Counted from the stretch's first letter, positions 26,001 to 35,062 are shown. The stretch is DNA of 64,000 nucleotides from Rossellomorea pakistanensis (GCF_016908495.1 NZ_JAFBDZ010000004.1:372001-436000), one strand, 5' to 3'. A program made the numbers and translations. Notes: generated by a model not told the origin, from the sequence alone.

Positions 26001-27943
26001 CGGGATTCCTCCTCTCGTAACACCACTCCAAACACCCCTGCCAGTTCCTCTTTCAAAAATGGTTCTAACTCTAATTCGAAGACTAATAGACGCTTGTGGT
26101 TCAGATCTAAAACCTGCCTAGCAGACTGTAAGGCCTCTGATGGACTCGTCTCTTCACACGAAGGGAATTCAAGGTTAAGCGAAACCTTTTCCTCTAGAAA
26201 CACGGACGAAACCTCCAACGCTTGCGTCTTAAGGTAAATCTCCTCGTTTTGTTCCTTTATTAATGCCTGTTGTAAAGCTTTTCGCAATGCCAATGTTCTA
26301 TTTAAGTCTACACCGCCATACCAGCGATCGTTCGTCCCAACCCATACTACAGGGAAACCGGACACTTCTTCTCCCAAACCGACTATTGGTGCTCCCTGCA
26401 TTGTAGTTAGTGCCTGCAAATAAAATCGGCAGCGTTCATCCTCTACCGAACTTAGATCTACTCTTGAAACAGCATTCCTCCCATCTGTCTGTTGTTTACT
26501 CAGCTCTTCAACCAAACACCTTTGCAACCCTCGACAAATGCCTTCCGCAAACGTTTCCCCTGCTCCGATACCAACAAATGCCCCCCCTACATCATTAAGT
26601 GAAGATTGATTCGTAACGAGCAAACTAACCATTCGCGACACATATGCTTCAATCCCGGCTAGACCCGCTTCACGTCTTGCCTCCTCATGAGTCAGTTCTG
26701 TACAGATGATGCTTGGTAGCAGCTCTGCCGGCCCTTCCGACAATGGATCGACTGCCTGAACGCGACACTGAGCTAACGGCAGCTGCTTCAAATCTCCTTC
26801 CTCCCAAACATGGAATATCCCTGATTCCGCTGATGCCAACTGACTAAAGGAACGAAACAACCTGTTATGCTCACCTCTGTTAGATTTTTGTTTAAGCCGT
26901 AGATCGAAATCTTCAACCCATTCGGCTGCCATACGTCCGGTCACCTTTGGATGAGGTATGAACGAATGCCATTTTCCTTCCAACGTATCCAGATCAAGCA
27001 GGTAGAATTGATTCTTCTGTTCGGATTCGGTCACTCCTGTAACTTTTTTAAACCACTCAAATACGATTACATTGGCCAACATTGCTCCAGCTGTCGATGA
27101 GAAGGTATGTGATGAATGGTCTTTACAAATCGCGGATTGGTGTATTCTGTGCCATGCAGACTCCCAGCATCCCTCAGAATCTGGATGCACCAGCGGACCT
27201 GCCACACCTCCCTGCAACAGACGGATCGCGGGTAGGAACAGCTTTTTCTCTTCCCTGCAAACCATATGAAGAGCTCGTAGTTCTTCTACATTATCCTCCT
27301 GCGATACATATAAAATTGAATCAAATGGCTGCACAATCTCCCGCCAATCACTTACTCCCTCCTTCTGCATGGAGACCTCTTCCATTCGCACTTCGGGATC
27401 TGTCTTGCGTGCATGTTCCACCAGTTCCATTAACCGATGACGATTGGTCGGTTCTGAATCCGTTACGAGCACGTGGATCTTAGGCAATCCGGACTCAATC
27501 AACGCTGCAACCAATGAGTTTAAGAAAGGACCAGATCCTATCGCTAACACAGTAGCCTGACGATAGATTTGAAATCGGTAACCACCTGAATCGCTTATAC
27601 TGTCCAAAAATTCAATTTGAGAAGCATGCTTTTTAAGAACCTGTTCAGCCAATTGATGCGGCCGGTCTTTACTCACATCCCGAACATACCCATTCCGATA
27701 CAATACTTCTGCAATTTCATACACACGATTACGGTGTGGACCTGGTAATCCATTTGTCAAATCATCCAACGTGTACTTCCCATTTAACATCGGCATCAGC
27801 TTTTCAACCCACTGATCGATCGTACTTCCTTCCATACGAAACGAGCTTACGTTGTTTCGAAAGTACACACCGCCGTTTGAATCAGGGAGAAAAGAAGAGT
27901 CCCTTTTCACTTTCAAACGCATAGAAGGGGTTAATTTTGTCAT
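25997..27943 (-). CDS. Thiazole-containing bacteriocin maturation protein (RRE plus ThiF-like)
   Basis: About 648 residues. Residues 10-95 look like a PqqD-type RiPP recognition element: LKVKRDSSFLPDSNGGVYFRN, then a helical part to EVLYRNGYVRD. This is followed by a ThiF/E1-like fold (TVLAIGSGPFLNSLVAALIESGLPKIHVLV near 135) and a long C-terminal region without clear motifs. It matches the 'putative thiazole-containing bacteriocin maturation protein' family. The expected job is to bind the precursor leader and present it to the cyclodehydratase. Start ATG 27943 has GGAGG six bases upstream. Next upstream is the precursor gene, separated by a strong hairpin. Confidence 0.9.
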   Translation of the reverse strand: MTKLTPSMRLKVKRDSSFLPDSNGGVYFRNNVSSFRMEGSTIDQWVEKLMPMLNGKYTLDDLTNGLPGPHRNRVYEIAEVLYRNGYVRDVSKDRPHQLAEQVLKKHASQIEFLDSISDSGGYRFQIYRQATVLAIGSGPFLNSLVAALIESGLPKIHVLVTDSEPTNRHRLMELVEHARKTDPEVRMEEVSMQKEGVSDWREIVQPFDSILYVSQEDNVEELRALHMVCREEKKLFLPAIRLLQGGVAGPLVHPDSEGCWESAWHRIHQSAICKDHSSHTFSSTAGAMLANVIVFEWFKKVTGVTESEQKNQFYLLDLDTLEGKWHSFIPHPKVTGRMAAEWVEDFDLRLKQKSNRGEHNRLFRSFSQLASAESGIFHVWEEGDLKQLPLAQCRVQAVDPLSEGPAELLPSIICTELTHEEARREAGLAGIEAYVSRMVSLLVTNQSSLNDVGGAFVGIGAGETFAEGICRGLQRCLVEELSKQQTDGRNAVSRVDLSSVEDERCRFYLQALTTMQGAPIVGLGEEVSGFPVVWVGTNDRWYGGVDLNRTLALRKALQQALIKEQNEEIYLKTQALEVSSVFLEEKVSLNLEFPSCEETSPSEALQSARQVLDLNHKRLLVFELELEPFLKEELAGVFGVVLREEESR

Positions 27944-28038
27944 CACGTTCCTCCTTATCCGTTATCTAATCATATTCTGCATTATTACCCTCTATAATCC
28001 TATGTAGTGTAATTTGTCTATTATGTCTCACCTTATAG

Positions 28039-28076
28039 AGAAGAGCCCCTGCAACAACTTCTGCAGGGGCTCTTCT
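28039..28076. other. Strong stem-loop between precursor and maturation genes
   Basis: AGAAGAGCCCCTGCA (28039-28053) pairs perfectly with TGCAGGGGCTCTTCT (28062-28076) around an eight-base loop. On the minus strand the stem is followed by CTATAAGG instead of a T-run, so it is a poor full terminator. It could stabilise the precursor transcript or allow partial read-through into the enzyme genes. Confidence 0.7.
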
Positions 28077-28113
28077 TATTAGGCAATCACGGTATACGTT
28101 AGAAAGAGTATTA

Positions 28114-28371
28114 TTAACCGCCGCAACGTCCTCCACCACAGCGACCGCCGCAGCGCCCACCACAACGACCACCGCAACGCCCTCCACAGCGACCGCCACA
28201 ACTAAAGCAGCTAAAGCAAAAAAAACAAAAGAAGCAACTAAAGCAACGGAAAAAACCACCGCATTGTCGTGCCTGATCCATATAGTACTGGTTTTGGTCC
28301 CAAGGAACTGCCTCGTTCGCCTGGAAATCACCAACATTTAACATTTGTAAATCATTTTGAAAATCATTCAT
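28114..28371 (-). CDS. Heterocycloanthracin/sonorensin-type TOMM precursor peptide
   Basis: An 85-residue precursor. Leader residues 1-36 (MNDFQNDLQMLNVGDFQ..., then WDQNQYYMDQARQ) follow the pattern of heterocycloanthracin leaders: FQ..LQ.LN..D.Q, V.WDQ, YM. The core, residues 37-85, has 13 Cys: CGGFFR, five C-F-S/C-F-F units, five CGGR units, then CGGGR-CGG. Three Ser sit before Cys in CFSC. Codons vary synonymously among repeats (GGT/GGC/GGA/GGG; CGT/CGC), so the peptide sequence is probably selected. The second ATG (28371) is the start, with GGAGG seven bases upstream. Long alternative frames across it are by-products of the repeats. Confidence 0.92.
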   Translation of the reverse strand: MNDFQNDLQMLNVGDFQANEAVPWDQNQYYMDQARQCGGFFRCFSCFFCFFCFSCFSCGGRCGGRCGGRCGGRCGGRCGGGRCGG

Positions 28372-28665
28372 TGTCATACCTCCGTATTTAAACTAATAAA
28401 CAGTGACAAGCAACATGAAAAGAGGAACAGAAAGAACCTATCATCAACACAAAACTGTGTAGCAGGATATTCAATCAAGGCTTTAAACACTCTCACCAAC
28501 AAAATATGAACGGTTCTGGGGTATTGTTACTATATCAAATACCCATTTTTATTTGGTTTTCGTAAAAGAGTTTAGAATGAAAACAGGCTGACCACATAAT
28601 CAATAACATTTAAAGACAGCAAAGAATTTGTACCGATAAATTAATCTGAAAATTAAATAATTTCA

Positions 28666-28725
28666 TTGACTAATCTCACTAACAATTTTAATATAAATAT
28701 ATAGAAAACACGGAACATTGTTCCG
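28666..28725 (+). promoter_or_regulatory. SigA-type promoter and operator palindrome of the catabolic operon
   Basis: TTGACT (28666-28671), a 17-base spacer and TAATAT (28689-28694) fit a SigA promoter; transcription should start near 28701. CGGAACATTGTTCCG (28711-28725) is a perfect 15-base palindrome at about +11 to +25, and TTCC..GGAA symmetry continues to 28736. A repressor bound there would block transcription. The IclR-family protein encoded at the far end is the natural candidate. The rest of 28372-28665 carries the precursor promoter region with no clear gene. Confidence 0.6.
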
Positions 28726-28753
28726 TATTATGGAACTAGAGGTGGAAACCAGC

Positions 28754-29701
28754 ATGGATGTTGTAACTGTAGGTGAATCAATGGTGTTGTTTGAGCCTAA
28801 CGAAAATGGACTCATTCAATACACAGATCATTTCAAGAAAAGAATTGGAGGTGCTGAATCTAACGTTGCCATTGGGTTAAGTAAATTAGGTCATTCTGTT
28901 TCATGGATTAGCAGGCTTGGGGATGACCCTTTTGGACGTTATATCTATTCATTTATTCGTGGAGAAGGAGTGGATGTAAGTCAGGTGAAATTCGATTCCA
29001 ATGCTAACACTGGAATTTACTTCAAACAGACGGGAGGGTTTAATCAAACGAGTATTTATTACTACCGTCAACAATCTGCAGCTAGTTTTTTGAACCATAA
29101 TGATATGAAGGAAGATGTCATTTCAAAGGCTCGCTTTCTTCACATAACAGGGATCACTCCAGCCTTAAGCCAAAGTTGCTACGAAACCGTTATACATGCG
29201 ATTAAAATCGCAAGAAAACATAATGTAAAAGTGGTATTTGACCCTAATATTCGTACAAAGCTTTGGGATTCTTCAGATTATATTCCGATTTTGAAAGTGA
29301 TTTTAAAAATGGCCGATTTCTTTCTACCTGGAGAAGATGAATTAAAGCTCTTGTTCCCTAATGAAGCACCTGATGAGATCATCGCAAAGGTTTTAAAGTT
29401 TGGAGTCTCCACCATTATTGTGAAAAATGGAGCAGCGGGTGCCACTTACCATACGAAAAGTGAGAGCCAACATGTAAGCGGTTATCCTAATGAACATGTA
29501 AAGGACCCCGTTGGTGCTGGCGATGGATTTGCTGCTGGATTTATTTCAGGGTTAATTGAAGATCTTTCTTTATCTGATTCAGTGAAAAGAGGAAATTTAA
29601 TAGGATCGATGGTCACCATGGTTCATGGCGATTGTGAAGGGCTCCCGTCAAGACAAGAAGTTCTAGGTTTTGAAAAAAAGACTAGTGATGTCCATAGGTA
29701 G
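28754..29701 (+). CDS. kdgK: 2-keto-3-deoxygluconate kinase (PfkB/ribokinase family)
   Basis: A 315-residue sugar kinase. Signatures: RIGGAESNVAIGLSKLGH near residue 30 (PfkB signature 1) and the ATP-site motif DPVGAGDGFAAGFISG near residue 255 with catalytic Asp. Paired with a KDPG aldolase gene immediately downstream, phosphorylation of 2-keto-3-deoxygluconate to KDPG is the most economical reading; other 2-keto-3-deoxy sugar acids are possible. ATG 28754 is chosen for GAGGTGG eight bases upstream, not the frame's earlier ATG at 28718. First gene of the operon. Confidence 0.87.
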   Translation: MDVVTVGESMVLFEPNENGLIQYTDHFKKRIGGAESNVAIGLSKLGHSVSWISRLGDDPFGRYIYSFIRGEGVDVSQVKFDSNANTGIYFKQTGGFNQTSIYYYRQQSAASFLNHNDMKEDVISKARFLHITGITPALSQSCYETVIHAIKIARKHNVKVVFDPNIRTKLWDSSDYIPILKVILKMADFFLPGEDELKLLFPNEAPDEIIAKVLKFGVSTIIVKNGAAGATYHTKSESQHVSGYPNEHVKDPVGAGDGFAAGFISGLIEDLSLSDSVKRGNLIGSMVTMVHGDCEGLPSRQEVLGFEKKTSDVHR

Positions 29702-29717
29702 GAGGAATTATTTAGTG

Positions 29718-30329
29718 ATGATTGAGAAGTTAAAGAAAGATAAAATTGTAGCTATTTTTAGAAATGTTCCTTTTGAGGAACTTTTACCCCAAGTCGATTT
29801 ACTGGTCGAAAACGGAATTAGGATTATGGAGGTTACCTTAGATAGTCCTTCTGCCTTAAGCTCCCTTTATGAGTTAAAAAAGAGGTATGACCAAGATATT
29901 CATCTAGGAGCAGGAACGGTCATGAGGTCGGAAGATGTAGCAAGAGTCAACGATATTGGAGCGGAATTCATTATTTCTCCTCATATTGATATCGAAGTGA
30001 TCAAAGCAACAAAGGAATTAGGATTAACCAGTATACCTGGAGCCTTTTCTCCAACAGAAATAGCTACTGCTCATCAGTATGGTGCCGATATGATTAAGGT
30101 TTTTCCCGCCTCAACTTTAGGTGCTGAGTATGTAAAAAACTTAAAAGGACCTTTTTCTTCTATACCGTTTATGGCAACAGGAGGGATCAATGAGCATAAT
30201 GCGAAGGAATTCCTTGAAAGCGGATACACGTCATTAGGGGTTGGTTCATCTCTTACATCCGTTAAAGATGGTGATTTAATAGCTTTTAAACAAAAAGTGA
30301 AAGCCTTTACTAATTTACAACTACAATAA
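29718..30329 (+). CDS. eda: KDPG/KHG aldolase
   Basis: A 203-residue class I aldolase of the KDPG/KHG family. Seen: KIVAIFRNVP at the N-terminus, the catalytic Glu region IMEVTLDSPSAL, LGAGTVMRSEDV, and the Schiff-base Lys in DMIKVFPASTLG, then FMATGGINEHN. It would cleave KDPG to pyruvate and glyceraldehyde-3-phosphate. GGAGG overlaps the stop of the kinase gene. ATG 29718 is twelve bases from it and GTG 29715 nine, so the true start could be one codon earlier. Confidence 0.92.
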   Translation: MIEKLKKDKIVAIFRNVPFEELLPQVDLLVENGIRIMEVTLDSPSALSSLYELKKRYDQDIHLGAGTVMRSEDVARVNDIGAEFIISPHIDIEVIKATKELGLTSIPGAFSPTEIATAHQYGADMIKVFPASTLGAEYVKNLKGPFSSIPFMATGGINEHNAKEFLESGYTSLGVGSSLTSVKDGDLIAFKQKVKAFTNLQLQ

Positions 30330-30349
30330 GGAAAATTGGGGGTATTAAA

Positions 30350-31837
30350 ATGGGTGATGCACAATTAATCTATTTGTTAGTGTTTCTTGGATTTCTTATT
30401 GCTATGATAGCTGTCGGAATTCTCGTCAGCCGAAATGTTAGTAGTGGTGAAGACTTTCTCATGGGCGGCCGGGGCTTGTCTACTCCATTATTAATCGGAA
30501 CTACTGTCGCAACTCTAGTCGGAACCGGCTCCAGTATGGGGGCAGTAGGATTTGGCTTTAGTAATGGTTGGGCAGGAGCTCTCTATGGAATAGGCGGATC
30601 TGTTGGAATGATTCTGCTGCTTCTTCTCTTTGCCGATGTTCGAAAATATAACTTTATGACATTTTCTGAGGAATTAAGCTTTTATTATGGAGCAAATAAA
30701 TTAGTAAAAGGATTAACTTCTATCATTCTTTACGTCGCTTGTATTGGATGGTTGGGAGCACATATTATTGGAGGAAGTTTATACTTAAGCTGGATTACCG
30801 GAATAGATCCCACTCTCTCGAAAATCATTGTGGCATTAGGGTTTGGTTTATATACTCTTATTGGAGGCTACTTAGCCGTTGTTTACACAGATGTAATCCA
30901 GGGTGTCATTCTTTTTTTAGGATTTGTTATATTAACCGTCCTTGCCATTATAACTATTGGAGGATTTGGCGAGCTTAGCTCTAAGATCACACCGGAAATG
31001 GGATCGTTTTTAGGGCTTGAAAAATTAGGAGTGATCCCCGCTTTATCATTAGCGGTTGTTATTGCTGTAGGAGTACTAGCTACCCCCTCCTACCGACACC
31101 GAATCTACTCAAGTAAGGATGAACACACAGTTAAAAAAGGATTTTGGATCAGTGGAATTCTGTTTGCTGTCTTTTCCTTATTCCCTGCAATTGTAGGAAT
31201 GTCCGCTTACATTCTTAATCCTGAGCTCGAATCTGGTTTTGCTTTTCCTTACTTAGCAACAGAAGTTTTTCCCATTTGGATTGGCGCCATTGTCCTAATC
31301 GCTGGACTTAGTGCGACGATGTCATCGGGAAGTTCTGACTTTATCGCAGCCGTTGCCATCCTCCTTCGAGACGTCTATCAAATATTTACTGGCAGTGTAC
31401 CGAAAAAGGAAAAGATGGTTCTGTTTTCAAGAATATCATTAGTCATCACACTTGCTCTCGCTTTGTTCTTTACGTTGTTTACCAACAATATCATTACTTA
31501 TATATCTAATTTTATCTCTACCGTTATGTCTGGTTTATTTGTGGCAGCGTTGTTAGGGAAGTTTTGGAAAAGAACGAATTGGCAAGGTGGAGTGGCCAGT
31601 CTCATTGCAGGGTCGGCAACCTCATTTGTTATCTTAAATAATGAAAGCATGCTCACCTATTGGGGAAATCCGATTATCCCATCGGTGATCATTGCTTTAT
31701 TGGCTAATATCATCATTAGTCTTATCACACCAGCTCAGAAAATCTCGAAGGAAGAATCACTGCGCTTACTAGAAGAAGAAAGGTCGATGGTGGATGAAGG
31801 AACAACACTCCCCCATGATCAAACCTTTACACAATAG
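30350..31837 (+). CDS. Sodium:solute symporter (SSS family)
   Basis: A 495-residue permease with about thirteen transmembrane helices. Family features: FLMGGRGLSTPLLIGTTVATLVGTGSSMGAVGFGF near residue 35-70 and the central GLSATMSSGSSDFIAAVAILLRDVYQ near 320 that belongs to the SSS signature. Its place between sugar-acid and D-amino-acid genes suggests it imports the pathway substrate, perhaps an N-acylated D-amino compound or sugar acid. GGGGG precedes the ATG. Confidence 0.9.
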   Translation: MGDAQLIYLLVFLGFLIAMIAVGILVSRNVSSGEDFLMGGRGLSTPLLIGTTVATLVGTGSSMGAVGFGFSNGWAGALYGIGGSVGMILLLLLFADVRKYNFMTFSEELSFYYGANKLVKGLTSIILYVACIGWLGAHIIGGSLYLSWITGIDPTLSKIIVALGFGLYTLIGGYLAVVYTDVIQGVILFLGFVILTVLAIITIGGFGELSSKITPEMGSFLGLEKLGVIPALSLAVVIAVGVLATPSYRHRIYSSKDEHTVKKGFWISGILFAVFSLFPAIVGMSAYILNPELESGFAFPYLATEVFPIWIGAIVLIAGLSATMSSGSSDFIAAVAILLRDVYQIFTGSVPKKEKMVLFSRISLVITLALALFFTLFTNNIITYISNFISTVMSGLFVAALLGKFWKRTNWQGGVASLIAGSATSFVILNNESMLTYWGNPIIPSVIIALLANIIISLITPAQKISKEESLRLLEEERSMVDEGTTLPHDQTFTQ

Positions 31838-31847
31838 GAGGATATCA

Positions 31848-32939
31848 ATGGATCACACACCCTATATTGTTATTGATGAAAGCATTCTGTTGAAAAATAT
31901 CAGAAAAATGAGTGAATTAGCAAAAGTAAATAATATTCACTTAAGACCACATATTAAAACCCATAAGATTCCCCACATTGCTAAATTACAGTTAGCTGAA
32001 GGGGCTGTCGGAATTACGGTGGCGAAAATTTCAGAGGCCAAAGTCATGGCGAGTTATGGAATTGATGATATCTTTATTGCCTATCCGGTTGTAACTCCTT
32101 CAAAAGCTGAGGAACTGCTTAAACTCAATCAACAGCTTTCTAACTTAATCGTTGGCGTGGATAGTCTAGATGGGGCTCAAGTTCTCAATAAATGTGCAGA
32201 GAAGCATCAGCAAAAACTACAAGTTCGATTAGAAATAGATACTGGGCTGGAACGGACAGGAGTTCAGTATCAAGAAGCTACTTCGTTAGCCAAACAAATT
32301 GTAGAACTAGAATCGCTCACACTGCAAGGGATCTTCACCTTTAAAGGAGCGGTTTACAAAGGCGAAGCAACAACAGATACTACTTTAGCTGGTCAAGAAG
32401 AAGGGCAACTAATGATTGAGGTAGCCAAACAAATCCGAGAAGCAGGGATTCATATTGAAGACATCAGCGTTGGCTCTACTCCAACCGCTGCTTCAGTCGC
32501 TGCCGTCAAAGGAATTACCGAAATTCGCCCAGGCACCTATGTATTTAATGACGCCATGCAAGTCAAATTAGGGGTTAGCGATTGGAAAGATTGTGCGGCC
32601 CATGTTGTAAGTACTATTGTTAGTCGTCCATCTGAACATCGTGCCGTGATGGACGGTGGTAGCAAAACCTTTGCTACGGATGTGCAGCCCAATTTCGCCC
32701 CGTTACATTTGAAAGGATTCGGTTCTATTCAGGAATATCCTGAAGCTGAATTTGTTCGCATGAATGAAGAACATGGTGTGATTAACACCAGTGATTCAAA
32801 CCTAAAAATAGGAGATCAAGTAAGAGTGATTCCAAATCATATCTGCAGTACGATTAATCTTCATAACTATGTTTATCTGAAAAAAGAAAATAATGAATAC
32901 CAAAAGCTATTGATTGAAGCAAGGGGAATGATCCAGTAA
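31848..32939 (+). CDS. D-threonine aldolase / D-serine dehydratase-like PLP enzyme
   Basis: A 363-residue fold-type III PLP enzyme. The PLP-binding Lys lies in LRPHIKTHKIPHIAKLQ near residue 37; further motifs are RLEIDTGLERTG, SVGSTPTA and ITEIRPGTYVFNDAMQ. The C-terminal metal-type residues of D-threonine aldolase (HxxC pattern) are represented by IPNHICSTINLH. The enzyme should act on a D-hydroxyamino acid. AGGAGG precedes ATG 31848; the ORF upstream overlaps the symporter gene and is not used. Confidence 0.85.
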   Translation: MDHTPYIVIDESILLKNIRKMSELAKVNNIHLRPHIKTHKIPHIAKLQLAEGAVGITVAKISEAKVMASYGIDDIFIAYPVVTPSKAEELLKLNQQLSNLIVGVDSLDGAQVLNKCAEKHQQKLQVRLEIDTGLERTGVQYQEATSLAKQIVELESLTLQGIFTFKGAVYKGEATTDTTLAGQEEGQLMIEVAKQIREAGIHIEDISVGSTPTAASVAAVKGITEIRPGTYVFNDAMQVKLGVSDWKDCAAHVVSTIVSRPSEHRAVMDGGSKTFATDVQPNFAPLHLKGFGSIQEYPEAEFVRMNEEHGVINTSDSNLKIGDQVRVIPNHICSTINLHNYVYLKKENNEYQKLLIEARGMIQ

Positions 32940-32953
32940 GGAGTGAAGTCTAA

Positions 32954-34564
32954 ATGCTAGATACAATCATCAAAAATGGAAGAATCATAGATGGAACAGG
33001 CAACCCTTGGTTTTATGGAGATGTAGGCATCAAGGGGGGAAAAATTGTTACGGTTGGACACTCTACTGAGGAGGCAGGCGAGATTATCCATGCCAATGGC
33101 AGTATAGTGTCTCCTGGGTTTATTGATGGTCATTGTCACTCTGATCTCATGATTCTCGATTTTCCAGAGAGTGAAATTAAACTACAGCAGGGTGTCACAA
33201 CGGAAGTAGTTGGAAACTGCGGGCTTTCCCCCGTTCCAGTCAATCCATTATACAAGGAAGAACTCCAAAATTATGTTGAGCCTGTCTTAGGTAAAGCGAA
33301 TAAAGAGTGGAAATGGCAAACCATCAGTGACTATTTCAATGAGCTCGATCAAAGTCTAATTTCTGAAAATGTTGCCTCCTATGTCGCCCATGGTTCCTTA
33401 CGTATTGCGGTTATGGGATTTGATAACCGCCCTCCTACTAGAGAAGAAATGGATGAAATGAAATATATTTTGGAAGAAGGCATGAAAGCCGGAGCTATTG
33501 GACTTTCAATCGGGCTCCTGTATTCACCAGGAAGCTATTCAGCCAAAGAAGAAATTGCTGAATTATGTAAGGTTGTAACCAAGTATAACGGGCTTTTTTC
33601 CACTCACATAAGAGGCGAAGGCAATAATTTACTTCCTTCCGTTAAAGAAGTTTTGTGGATTGCTGAAAAAGCAAATGTCCCTCTTCATATTAGTCATTTA
33701 AAAGCCGCAGGTAAACGAAACTGGGGCAAAGTCATGGAAGCGATGGAATTAATTGAAAAAGCACGGAGTAACGGAATGGATGTCACCTGTGATGTCTACC
33801 CGTATTCTGCAGGCTCTACCATGCTAACGACCTTACTTCCACCATGGGCCTTAGAGGGCGGATTAACAGCCGTTTTAAACAGATTAAGGGATCGCCACGA
33901 AAGAAGTAAAATCAAACAGGAGCTTGTTCAAGAGCAAGATGAATGGGATAATCTTGTCGTTTCAACGGGTTGGGATAGCGTCATTCTATCTTCTGTGAAA
34001 TCTCCTGCTTTAAAGAAATATGAAGGTCAATCCATTCTCTCTATTAGCAGTGAAAACGGAAAAGACCCTGTTGATCAAGCATTTGATTTATTTATCGAAG
34101 AGAACGGAAACATCGGGATTGTCTTTTTCCACATGGATGAACAAGATGTACAGCAAGTGATGAAGTACCAAAACTCTCTGATTGCTTCTGATAGTTTAAC
34201 CTGTTATACAGGGAAACCCCATCCAAGATTGTTTGGGACTTTTCCAAGGGTATTTTCTAAGTATGTAAAACAAGAAAAAATCCTTTCCATTGAAGATGCT
34301 GTTAGAAAAATGACTTCCTTCCCCGCTAAAAGATTTGGGTTAGGAAACCGTGGGCTCTTAGCGGAGAGTTACGCTGCCGATATCGTTGTCTTTGATATTG
34401 AACAAATCGAGGATAAAGCGACGTATGAAGACCCATCAAGGTATCCTGAAGGAATTCAATATGTCTTTGTAAATGGAAAATTAACAACCAAAAAGAAGCA
34501 GCATACAGCCCAAAAATGTGGCTGCTTTCTAAGAAACACTCCATCAACAATTCTTACGAGGTGA
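32954..34564 (+). CDS. N-acyl-D-amino-acid deacylase (D-aminoacylase)
   Basis: A 536-residue amidohydrolase-superfamily enzyme. The N-terminal beta part carries IIKNGRIIDGTGNPW; the metal motif is GFIDGHCHSDL near residue 60; then TTEVVGNCGLSP with the metal Cys, STHIRGEGNN, PLHISHLKAAG and IASDSLTCYTGKPHPR with the catalytic Asp. It releases free D-amino acids from N-acyl-D-amino acids. The C-terminus (about 20 residues after GKLTTKKK) is unrelated and basic/Cys-containing. The stop lies inside the ribosome site of the next gene, so the two are coupled. Confidence 0.92.
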   Translation: MLDTIIKNGRIIDGTGNPWFYGDVGIKGGKIVTVGHSTEEAGEIIHANGSIVSPGFIDGHCHSDLMILDFPESEIKLQQGVTTEVVGNCGLSPVPVNPLYKEELQNYVEPVLGKANKEWKWQTISDYFNELDQSLISENVASYVAHGSLRIAVMGFDNRPPTREEMDEMKYILEEGMKAGAIGLSIGLLYSPGSYSAKEEIAELCKVVTKYNGLFSTHIRGEGNNLLPSVKEVLWIAEKANVPLHISHLKAAGKRNWGKVMEAMELIEKARSNGMDVTCDVYPYSAGSTMLTTLLPPWALEGGLTAVLNRLRDRHERSKIKQELVQEQDEWDNLVVSTGWDSVILSSVKSPALKKYEGQSILSISSENGKDPVDQAFDLFIEENGNIGIVFFHMDEQDVQQVMKYQNSLIASDSLTCYTGKPHPRLFGTFPRVFSKYVKQEKILSIEDAVRKMTSFPAKRFGLGNRGLLAESYAADIVVFDIEQIEDKATYEDPSRYPEGIQYVFVNGKLTTKKKQHTAQKCGCFLRNTPSTILTR

Positions 34565-34568
34565 TAAC

Positions 34569-35030
34569 ATGATAAATGTAGAAGCGAAATTAACTGAATT
34601 AGGGATTGTCATTCCGGAAGCCCCTAAACCCGGCGCCGTATATGTTCCTGCTAAAACCGTCGGCAACCTTGTCTATACTTCTGGTCAAGATTGCCGAATC
34701 GATGGCAAGCTTCTTTACGAAGGAAAAGTAGGAAGTGATTTAACCGTCGAACAGGGATATGAGGCAGCTAGACAAACCATGATTAATTGCTTAGCTGTAT
34801 TACGAGCTGAACTAGGTGATTTAAGCAGGGTCAAACAAGTAGTAAAACTACTAGCCTTTGTTAACTCTGCACCAGGATTTGTTGAACAACCTTATGTAAT
34901 CAATGGAGCATCTGAGTTACTTGAAGAAATCTTTGGAGAAAAAGGTCAGCATGCTCGCTCGGCCATTGCCGCAAACGAGCTGCCATTTAACACGCCTGTT
35001 GAAATTGAAATGATTGTGGAATTTGAATAA
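34569..35030 (+). CDS. RidA/YjgF-family deaminase
   Basis: A 153-residue Rid protein: YVPAKTVGNLVYTSGQDCRIDGKLLYEGKVG at the N-terminus and HARSAIAANELPFNTPVEIEMI at the C-terminus, the YjgF-like end. It belongs to the longer subgroup of about 150 residues; the usual R-x-A catalytic Arg is present as ARSAIAA. The role is hydrolysis of reactive imine/enamine intermediates, which fits an operon containing a PLP enzyme acting on D-amino acids. Last gene before a shared terminator. Confidence 0.9.
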   Translation: MINVEAKLTELGIVIPEAPKPGAVYVPAKTVGNLVYTSGQDCRIDGKLLYEGKVGSDLTVEQGYEAARQTMINCLAVLRAELGDLSRVKQVVKLLAFVNSAPGFVEQPYVINGASELLEEIFGEKGQHARSAIAANELPFNTPVEIEMIVEFE

Positions 35031-35033
35031 TTC

Positions 35034-35062
35034 AAAAAGAGAGCTGATCAGCTCTCTTTTTT
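35034..35062. terminator. Bidirectional terminator between RidA and IclR genes
   Basis: AAAAAGAGAGCTGATCAGCTCTCTTTTTT is built from AAAAAGAGAGCTGA and its exact complement with no loop bases beyond GATC. It serves both the plus-strand operon and the convergent IclR gene, whose stop lies within it. Confidence 0.92.

Noticed and set aside
27966..28337. A 123-codon minus-strand frame across the precursor gene, rich in Val and Ala
   Set aside because: It is an out-of-frame reading of the Cys/Gly codon repeats, has no ribosome site and resembles nothing.
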